Positions 55,990-64,000 of a DNA stretch of 64,000 bases are shown in pieces. The translations under genes and the position numbers were made by a program. How positions within the stretch are numbered: the stretch's first letter is position 1; every line of letters starts with the position of its first letter. The notes beneath the pieces are model-generated. The model did no database searches, had not been told where the DNA came from, and saw only the letters and a list, made by a program, of their open reading frames with translations. Source of the stretch: Piper betle (Eukaryota; Streptophyta; Magnoliopsida; Piperales; Piperaceae). The stretch is from positions 1-64,000 of the forward strand of contig JAURVB010014067.1 in NCBI GenBank assembly GCA_033002965.1, given 5' to 3'.

Positions 55990-57080
55990 TTACATGAAAT
56001 CCGGTTGTGATAATAATAAAATGAGTAAATATTATTAATTGGTTGTGATAATAATAATATCTTTTAAAAAATATTAAATCTTATTAAGATATTTTAAAAT
56101 CTCTATAAAATATAAATCTAACCTTTTAGAATTTTCTCCAAATCCTATTAATATTATTATTTACATAATTTTTTTAATTAAATATATTCCAAATATGATA
56201 AAGATGGCAAAACTGATCTTTTGGATTTTTTTCAAATCTTATTAATATTATTATTATGATTATTGGAATTTTTTATTAATTGAATTAGAAATGTGATAAA
56301 AATGAAAAATATGATTTGAGAAACACATATTTAATATTATAACTTTCATAATTTTTATATTGAATTAGAAATGTAATGAAGATGGAAAATGCGTCAAAAT
56401 AATAGATTGTGATAATAATAAAATCATTAGAAAAATAATGTCAAATCCGATTAAGATATTTTGAAATCTCTATAAAATATAGTCTAATCTTGTGGGATTT
56501 TGCATTGGTTGTCATAATAATCAAATCTTTCAAAATTAATCAAGTCTTATGATGATACTTTGAAATCTATATAAAATATAATCTAATCTTTTAGAATTTT
56601 CCCCAAATCTTATTAATATTATTATTTTCGGAATTATTTAATTAAATAAATGATAAATATTATAAAGATGAGATTTTTTCCAAATCTTTCTAATATTATT
56701 ATTTTCATTATTGATTAAATTAAAAATATGATAAAGATGAAAAATAAGAGTTGAAAACACATATTTAATATTATTAATTTTGTCATTTTTTAATCAATTA
56801 AATTAGAAATTTAATTCAGATGGTTAGAATTTTTTTCCAAATCTTACTGATATTATAATTTTCTGAATTTTTAATTAATTAAATTGGAAATATTGTAAAG
56901 GTGGAAATTAACATTCGATAAACACATATATTTAATTATTTTTTTAATTTTTAAATAATAAACTATCAAATCAGATAAAGAATTGAAATAATTTTTTTTA
57001 TCATTTTCAGAAGTTTTTTATTAATTAAATTATTAATATGATAAAAATAAAAAAAAGAGGGGTAACCAATCATACCCATT
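55990..57080. repeat. Very AT-rich degenerate repeat region
   Basis: The phrase AAATCTTATTAATATTATTA recurs in variants near 56145, 56238, 56607, 56680 and 56840, and AAATCTCTATAAAATATA-like phrases near 56098, 56463 and 56563. Spacing is irregular (about 70-370 bp), suggesting old tandem duplication followed by decay. No coding sequence. Confidence 0.65.
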
Positions 57081-57800
57081 TTCTAACTTCCCATTAAAAT
57101 AATTTTATCATATTTTGAATTTCAATAACTAAAAGATAAACATCTATTTTACGTTTGTATATATATAGGATAAAAATTTTCATTAATTATAAAATTTAGA
57201 AAATAATAAAAAAGTATGTTTATCAATTCATATTTTCCATCTTTATCAAATTTGTAATCTGATAAATTAAAAATTTGAAATTATCAAATAAAGTAAACAC
57301 TTAAAATGTTTTAAAATTCAACTAGGATTACACTTTTATTCAGAGGAACAAGCAAAGAGGTGAAAAATGAAAGGAAAATGTTGTATTTATAAACAAGGGA
57401 AACAACTCTAATACAAGGGCACTAGCCTCTACTAAGCGTACCACAAAAAGTTAGAAAACCTAGGCACATAACCCATTGAACCGAACCACACGCAAGATTG
57501 GGTCAACTTTTAGGAACAAAGGTGTTGACCTCGTACAAGGACGACCAGAACCTATTTTTCAAAATTTTCTAGCACAAAGATGCTTAGGGCTTGGAGTAAA
57601 GGCATTGTGAGGGCATCTTTACACTGGGCACAGTTTATGCATACCTAAGGCTCATACTCGTAAGGTTATAAGACGACTTCGAGAATCATGCTGCGAGTCT
57701 TTGGGGGGCTAGAATTGATGAAGAGGGTTTTCAAATACACAATAAACAATCTAGACTCACAAAGGACTCAATCCTAAACTTTACTAGACTCGACTCAAAT
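57081..57800. other. Repeat-like intergenic sequence
   Basis: No gene is recognised. About 57320-57800 joins across the following hAT element to 58293-58462, whose end CCTAGGTTTTACA resembles an LTR 3' end also seen near 39390, so it is probably an LTR fragment. Confidence 0.4.
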
Positions 57801-58284
57801 TATAGTTGTAAAAAATGGAATCGGATGTTGAATCGGATTAGAATGAAGTTATTGAATCAAACTCATTAATAAAAGATTAGACAAGAATCAGTTTACTTGA
57901 ATCAGTCAAAATTGGTAGGTTATTAATTATAAATATGTTATTTTAATACTACGGTGTGTATTATATTTTATAATATTTTTTAAGATTTTTTTTTGAATTA
58001 TTTGAAGTTAGTTATTATTTTTTTTTCGAATCATAGCCAAGTAAAATTTTAATTATGAGAATGTCATCAACCCATTTCTTTCCCCCGACGTTTCTCTTCC
58101 CTTAAACCCTTGACGTCACCCTCCTTCTCTGTCACCTCCGCCCAATCCACCCCCGACCTCCTCACCCCATCTCCCTTTACCTCGAATCATCCAACTCTTG
58201 ATCTGATTTTTAGCCAAAATGAACCGACCTGATTTTAACTCGAATTTTCACATATCCATTAATCGGCCGACTTTTGTAACTATG
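57801..58284 (+). mobile_element. Short non-autonomous hAT element, 484 bp, 8-bp duplication ACTCAAAT
   Basis: Ends TATAGTTGTAAAAAATGG and, in reverse complement, CATAGTTACAAAAGTCGG (imperfect). The flanks are ACTCAAAT at 57793-57800 and 58285-58292, a perfect 8-bp duplication. The inside has AATCGG/GAATCA words at both ends and a C-rich centre (58080-58190), the same layout as the larger AATCGG-family elements, so it is a distant member. No coding capacity. Confidence 0.85.
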
Positions 58285-58292
58285 ACTCAAAT

Positions 58293-58624
58293 AAAACAAA
58301 AAATAAGAGCTAAGAGGGCGACAACGAGCACCGGAGGGCTAAGGTTCTAGCTCACACATACATATAAACACACACCAATGAGGTTCGGGCCATCAACATG
58401 ATCTAGGTTATGATCAAATCAAAATTAAAACGGTTGGGCAACAAGCCTAGGTTTTACATTATTGTATAGAATTTTTATATTTTTATTTTTGTCATGCTAA
58501 CCAAATAATAAAAAGAATTTTCCCAAACAAAAAATCACAGAAAATGCACAATGATTCCTTCCGCATCAGCAAATTAATAAAATTCTAAAAGATAATTAAA
58601 AAATCCTATTCTAGAACTTATAAC
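58293..58624. other. Short intergenic stretch
   Basis: Contains the LTR-like end phrase CCTAGGTTTTACA at about 58447-58459; otherwise nothing recognisable. Confidence 0.4.
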
Positions 58625-59124
58625 AATGGGTGTAAACGAGCCAAACCTAGCCAAACATAGATGTTTTTGAATTTGACATCATTTTTGGCAAGTATGTTTG
58701 AGCTTGTTTGAGTGTTTGACGAGCTTTGATGCACTCTGCGTCGAGCTCGTCCAAAATTTATAGGATTTGGCATTGGCTCGTGTTTGACTTACTATATTTT
58801 TAAGCCAAGTTCGAGTCGTACAAATATTTGTATTTGGCTTTTGCTTAACTTATATAGGATCAAAAATTTCTTTCTAACACTATATAAGTTCAATGTGACC
58901 TTAATTATATGAATGGATTGAGTATTTTTCGAGTTTAAATATATGGAACTCGAGTTTCGAGTGAAGTCAAGTTGAACATTCTTTAGCTCAAGTTCTGTTT
59001 GTTGTTCAACAAGGTATCTATTTTGAGCCAAGTATTTTTTGAGTATAAAATTAATGAATATGAGTTCAAGTTAAATCGAGGCGAGCGTAAAATATTTACT
59101 AGAAGGTATGGCTTTACATCCTTA
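58625..59124 (+). mobile_element. Non-autonomous hAT-like element, 500 bp, with near-perfect 8-bp duplication
   Basis: It starts AATGGGTGTAAACGAGCC and ends GGCTTTACATCCTTA, whose reverse complement (TAAGGATGTAAAGCC) matches the left end imperfectly. Flanks CTTATAAC (58617-58624) and CTTACAAC (59125-59132) differ at one base. GAGC/GAGTTCAAG-type words occur through it. This is the general pattern of the short plant hAT elements whose ends contain GTGTAAA and GAGCC. The minus-strand frame inside is not a gene. Confidence 0.75.
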
Positions 59125-59519
59125 CTTACAACTCAATTGAGGTAAAACCAGTGAAAAAGAGAATGAACACATTGCGAAACAAGTGAATAAGAGAAGTGTG
59201 GAAGGATAAAAACTATGAGTTAAGGCTTTTTTTTTCAAAGCTAACACGTATTTTTATGATGATAGGCATTGCACCACGATAAAGTCTCTTCCTACTTTAT
59301 TGACCAACTGTGAAAACACATTTGATTGCTCTTCGTAACGTTTGCTCCAGGTCAACTGCTTGCAAAAGGCTTGTCCATCATCTTCCCAGCTTCATTTTTG
59401 CCAAAGTGAGTATAAATTCTGCTTATGCATCTGGTTTGGTTTATTGCTAAAACTTGATTGGAGCTTATGATCTGAACTTTTTGGGTCTGCTTTGTTTTGC
59501 TAGAAACTTGACTACTCAA
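59125..59519. other. Upstream region of the plus-strand DUF247 gene
   Basis: AT-rich; includes the likely promoter and 5' UTR. A pyrimidine tract followed by TTTTGCTAG at about 59493-59502 could be an acceptor of a 5' UTR intron. No specific promoter element can be defended. Confidence 0.4.
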
Positions 59520-61366
59520 ATGGCAGCTGTTAATGGTGGGCAATCTAGAGGAAGTAGCTCAAATGGGGCGGTTGATCAATGGATGAATCACTCCATTGTG
59601 AAGGTGCCTCTCTACATCAGACACTCCAACCCCAAGGCCTATACTCCTAATGTTGTCTCCATTGGCCCCTACCACCATGGTGAGCCTCACTTGGTAGACA
59701 TGGAAGAGCACAAGAAACGAGCTCTGCAACATTTGGTTGGCCGCTCCAACAAGTCAGAGCAGCTTTTCAAGAACGAGCTCCTCAAGTTTGTTCGTGCTTT
59801 GAAGGATTCGTACCAGCAGCTGGGTGGTGATTGGAAAAATGATGACAATTTTTTGAGGTTAATGATCCTTGATGGGGCTTTCCTTTATGAGTTTCTCAAT
59901 TGTTTCCATAGCTCCAATTACCATAATGATGATCCAGTTTTTAGCTACTATGCTTTAGTTAGCCTCTGTCCTTATATCATACCTGACATTTTCATGATTG
60001 AAAACCAATTGCCCTTGAAAGTATTGGAGAGGCTTATTGCTGTTGAGAAGGGCAAATTAGAGGAACTGGTATATATCTTTCTACTATTTTTATTTGTTCC
60101 CATTCTATTTCTTTTAAGATACTTATCCATGTTTCATCATCTGGAACATTGCAAACCACCACTTATCACCTTATGATCAGCTTAGATCATTTTTTTTTAA
60201 AAAAAGTGATGGCATCTGACAAACAATACTAAAGAGATCATCCATATGTTAGTCAAAAAATCAGTTTTTACACCATGGTTTAATCTAAACTAAGCAAGAT
60301 GCTGTGTCATGCGCGACTTATTTCATAGATAAATTCTAATTTATTGATAAATCTTTATGCAATATGAGACAGACTCCGATTTTTAAGATAGAGTCTAATT
60401 AAATGAGAAGATAGGCTATAATTTCTTGTTTTATTTTTTCTTATTTTTTTATATTTTGATTGGTCGAATCTCCTATTTTTCATCAGAGTAGGAGTGTGAG
60501 TTCCGCCTTTTGTTGATATGATTAGAAGAGAAATTCTTAGTGATGTTTTGCTATTTCTAAGGGAAGTGATCAGTAAAATCTCACTTCACTGTTTTTAATT
60601 GGGAAAATAGCATGATTATAACATTCAAAAGGTATTTTTCAGCATTATCAACATGTGCACAATTTGGTCTTTAAGTTGTTGGGGCAATTTGAGGATGTTA
60701 TCCCAGATTCATCAGGTTTTCATGTACTGGATGTAGCAAGGAAGGCGATCAGCAAACACAACCAGCAAGGAAAAGAGGCAAGGAAACCTGCCAAACAGGT
60801 TTTATCAGTTTCTGATCTGTCTGATGCAGGGCTTAGATTTAGAGTGTCTGCAATGAATGGACCAAGTAGAATAACATTTGATCATGGTGTTCTGAACTTG
60901 GTACCATTATGTATGGATACCTTCACAGAGCCATTGTTTCTCAACAGTACTACATTTGAGAGACTCCGGCCAATCGTTGGCCGTCAAGTGAGCTCATACA
61001 TTGCATTCATGGCAGGTCTCATCCGCAGCCCTGCTGATGTATCCTTGCTGAGATCACAGTGGTTGATTGAAGATAGAATTGGAAGTGATGAAGAGGTTGC
61101 CAGAATTGTGAGCAACATTTCCAAGAATGTATTCTTTGATCCATATAGTAATCTATGTCAAGTGCGCGATTGTTTGAATGATTATCATGGTCTCAGGATG
61201 AAAGCATGGAGGCGAAAAATTCGAGGATGGAATCGAAAGTTTAGTGCAAAAATATTTTGACAATCCCTGGTCTGTAATTTCTCTACTTGCAGCCGTTGCT
61301 CTATTGTTGCTCACAGCAGTCCAAACTGTCTACACTGTCCTTGGTTACTATAACAAGAAGACATAG
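59520..61366 (+). CDS. DUF247 protein, two exons, frameshift before the C-terminal membrane anchor
   Basis: Exon 1 is 59520-60068 and exon 2 starts at 60643 (GT/AG, phase 0). Exon 1 carries VPLYIRHSN...YTPNVVSIGPYHHG, FLRLMILDGAFLYEF and DIFMIENQLPLKVLERL, the hallmark blocks of DUF247; exon 2 carries VHNLVFKLL, TEPLFLNSTTFE, EVSSYIAF-like (QVSSYIAFMAGL) and the ISKNVFFD block. These plant proteins are usually C-terminally anchored in a membrane, function mostly unknown. As read, the frame ends at 61260 (TGA). The next frame encodes NPWSVISLLAAVALLLLT...YTVLGYY, the expected anchor, to a TAG at 61364. One extra base near 61243 explains the shift. I start at the ATG at 59520; an in-frame ATG at 59454 is less likely. 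Confidence 0.9.
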
Positions 61367-62008
61367 CTATGTCTCAATATGGAAGTTCGGATGAGACATT
61401 GAAGAGTTGAAATTTGAGATCAAATGTTCCGTGACGCATTTATACACAATGAAAGTGGTATTTGGATTATTTGTTAGATAATTTGTATATGGTGTTTGAT
61501 CATGTATTTGTTAATGACGCTACTGAAATTGTCATCAGATTTTGTGCAATGGAAGAAATGTGAAACTCAATCTGAAATCTGCAATCTGCTTATTTTGGAT
61601 TTCTTCATGTGCAGAGGAATCTTAGGGTGATATAAGCGTTTTCTTAACTGAAATAGTGTGTTCATGGCTATATGGTGATGCATATTACAAATCGAAACAG
61701 TTATGTCAATTGGGAGATGATAACAGAATGGCTTCAAAAAGGTTGTTGAAGGCGAAGACTTGATGAGTGTAGTGACGAGCTAATTTTCTTACATTAGTTT
61801 ATCATCTTTGGGGGGAAAGAAATAGATGAAACTTTGAGCAAGAAAGAAGAAATCCAGGGCAGTTTCTTTAGGTATCGTCAATGATATGATCTGAAATTTA
61901 ATAATATGCCTCCAGATGGTGTAGTTTGTTTCTCTCTTGTGTGGTTTGATGTATTTTGTTTAGTTGGTGCTGTAATACTCAAGATGAATAAAATCCCTCT
62001 TACGTTCC

Positions 62009-62039
<31 letters not shown>

Positions 62040-62049
62040 TATATATATA
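62009..62049. repeat. AT dinucleotide microsatellite
   Basis: About 20 AT units with one interruption (AAAT) near 62035. Confidence 0.95.
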
Positions 62050-62142
62050 GATTATGAATCCAATTTTCTGTTTTAGGGAAAAATCAAGTATTTGTAGTAA
62101 TCTTGCTGGACCAAAGGCATGCCTTGAAAAAATAATAAAAGA

Positions 62143-62144
<2 letters not shown>

Positions 62145-62181
<37 letters not shown>
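62145..62181. repeat. AG dinucleotide microsatellite
   Basis: About 18 uninterrupted AG units. Confidence 0.97.
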
Positions 62182-62184
<3 letters not shown>

Positions 62185-62405
62185 GTGCAAACTTTCATAC
62201 ATGACAAATGTTTTCTGGTACACAAATTACAATTCTCTTAACTTTCTCCCCAATAATCATAATTCTTTGTTCAAGCAGAACACCACAATCAATCCATCCT
62301 CTAACATTCAACAACTACCATAGTGTAATCAGAGATCAGCACAGCTCTTGCAGACAGCCAACCTTCTTGATAATACAAAGAAGAAATTTATTGTCCTGCT
62401 CAAAT

Positions 62406-64000
62406 CTAATTCTTATTATTTTCCTTGAAATAACCCTTCATGGTGTAAATGGTCTGAAGCAAAGTAAGGATAAAAATGATAGTTGCGCCAATAACTGCAA
62501 TGATTGTCCAAGGATTTTTCAAGTAATTTTGGTGCAAAGTCCTCCCCCACTCTCGAAGTCGCCGATTCCACTCGCCCATATGATCATCATAATATTTGTT
62601 CAATGAATCTCGAACAATGCACAAATCACTCAAGGGATCAAACAACACATTCTTGGAAATGCTTTTCATCACTGCTGCAATAGCATGGTGATCACCAATG
62701 CTACTTTCGATGAGGTTGAGACTCATAAGATGGCTTGCATCATTAGGTGAGGCAACGAGTCCGTGCATGAATGCAATGTAGGAGCTCACCTCATGATTTG
62801 CATCTGGATGGAGACATTCAAAAGCAATGGCATTCAGAAAGAGAGGCTCAGTGGTGGTATCAAAGGTGAGAGGAGGAAGTTCTAGTATCCCATTGTCAAA
62901 TGAAACACCTCTGCTGCCACGAATTTCACTTTTCTTAAATTTGACTCCAGCTCTATGGAGCTCCATGGCAGACTTCACAGCAGAAGCTGGCTTATGTTGG
63001 TTGTTTGCTATCTGCTCAAACTCTCCGGTAATGACCTTTCTTGTTACATCCAGGACATGTAAGCCCAAATTCTGTGGCATGTTTAAAGGTGGCATAGCAG
63101 ACAAAAACTTGAACACTAGGTTGTAAACCTCTTGATCATGCTGCCCAAGAAATTGATGCAACTTTTTAAGCTAAAATAGTGGTTTTAACAAAATCAAGAA
63201 ATGTCTTTTCTAACTAAGCAAAAACCCAACATTTGTTTGGCAAAACTAGAATGATGACAATGATGACGTCAATGATTATTAACAATTACGATCCAATAAA
63301 CTGATCACGCCTTAGAAGAATAGGGAGGAGAAAATATTGAACAGTAGTTTGAACAGTTCTTCCTCGATTGGGCGCGACTTAAACTTGAAGCAAACAAATT
63401 TGTGTTTGATCCAAGCAAAACTTGAGCAAATTAGAACAATGAGCACTATTACTTAGGAGAGAGACTACAAGTATTGTTCATACATTAGCTAGAAAGAACT
63501 TGAGGATACAGGCTAATAAACCTCTTGGCCATGCTGCACAAAAATTGATCCCACTTCCAATTCCAAAATATAATAGAAAACAAAAACAAAAAAACTCGAA
63601 CCCAGAATTCGTTTGAACGATGATGACAATGATCAATGATTTAGAAGAACATAGTAAAGAAACGGTAGTATGATGAACAGTAGTACCGTTTGATTCGGTT
63701 GGCCTTTGGCAACTGCAATGAGTCTCTCGAGTACATTGAGAGGCAGCTGGTTCTCAAGCATTAAAATGTCCGGCAAAATGTATGAGATGATGTTGAGCAA
63801 TGCACGGGAGCCAAAGACAGGATCCCTACCCTCATAATCCCAACCATCTGTGAATCCCCGCATGAACTCGTAGAGAAAAACCCCATCAAGAACCATAAGC
63901 CGCACGAATCGATCACTACCAACTCCCTTCCATTTTGTCTTCGTTCAATGACTGATATGAATTCACCATCACTTCGTACTTGTCTTTCAGAGCTTCATAA
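62406..64000 (-). CDS. DUF247 protein, partial (5' end beyond window), frameshift in exon 1
   Basis: Minus strand, convergent with the gene on its left. Exon 2 is 63170-62406, exon 1 ends at 63687 and runs off the window edge at 64000. Exon 2 encodes LKKLHQFLGQHDQEVYNLVF, TEPLFLNAIAFE, EVSSYIAFMHGL, ISKNVLFDPLSDLC and an intact C-terminal membrane segment NPWTIIAVIGATIIFILTLL before the stop at 62406. Exon 1 encodes RFVRLMVLDGVFLYEF and DILMLENQLPLNVLERL. Reading 5' to 3', YEALKDKYEVMVNSYQSLNE ... EGSW is followed by a stop, while DRFVRLMVLDG is in the next frame: one extra base near 63918. The N-terminal part of the protein is not in the window. Confidence 0.88.

Larger units (their letters stand above)
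61367..62405. other. Intergenic region between convergent DUF247 genes
   Basis: About 1.0 kb shared by the two 3' ends. It holds an AT and an AG microsatellite and polyadenylation-type AATAAA at 61987-61992. No third reading frame with a signal peptide or cysteine pattern is visible. Confidence 0.6.

Noticed and set aside
61367..62405. Small secreted protein gene between the DUF247 genes
   Set aside because: No frame with a signal peptide and cysteines was seen; frames there arise from AT and AG microsatellites.
62208..62606. Plus-strand 132-residue frame
   Set aside because: It is antisense to the C-terminal exon of the minus-strand DUF247 gene.

Overview
This window is nuclear DNA of a flowering plant. 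It has GT-AG spliced genes of plant families (NDR-type AGC kinase, DUF247, RCC1-repeat, RPS2-like NBS-LRR) scattered through AT-rich, repeat-dominated sequence with hAT transposons and solo LTRs. I cannot name the species from sequence alone.

Layout. 1-511 (minus) is the N-terminus of a hAT transposase with a BED zinc finger, running off the window edge. 1.2-2.7 kb is a 33-bp satellite. 4.0-6.9 kb holds a decayed LRR coding region split by a 1.2-kb non-autonomous hAT element; 10.1-11.3 kb holds an NB-ARC fragment of another NBS-LRR relic. 12.5-15.6 kb (minus) is an eight-exon RCC1-repeat gene. 17.4-28 kb is a retrotransposon graveyard: two solo LTRs of one family in opposite orientation, each with a perfect 5-bp target duplication, one carrying a nested solo LTR with its own perfect duplication. 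28-44.5 kb is more LTR-like sequence with a gag-only copia relic and a gypsy protease/RT relic. 44.5-47.3 kb is a 2.8-kb hAT deletion derivative with transposase remnants. 48.3-55.1 kb (plus) is a 13-exon NDR kinase gene. 57.8-59.1 kb has two further short hAT elements with target duplications. 59.5-61.4 kb (plus) and 62.4-64 kb (minus) are two convergent DUF247 genes.

Two themes stand out. First, a hAT family whose ends read CATGGTTG...AATCGG, with 8-bp target duplications, recurs several times; the transposase fragment at the left edge and a coding relic inside the 2.8-kb copy are recognisably related. Second, all four conserved host genes carry one discrete lesion each: an in-frame TAG in the NDR kinase, and single-base frameshifts in the RCC1 gene and in both DUF247 genes. 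They are either real inactivations in a decaying region or uncorrected assembly errors; reads or transcripts would decide. No evidence was found for a wholly new biological system.
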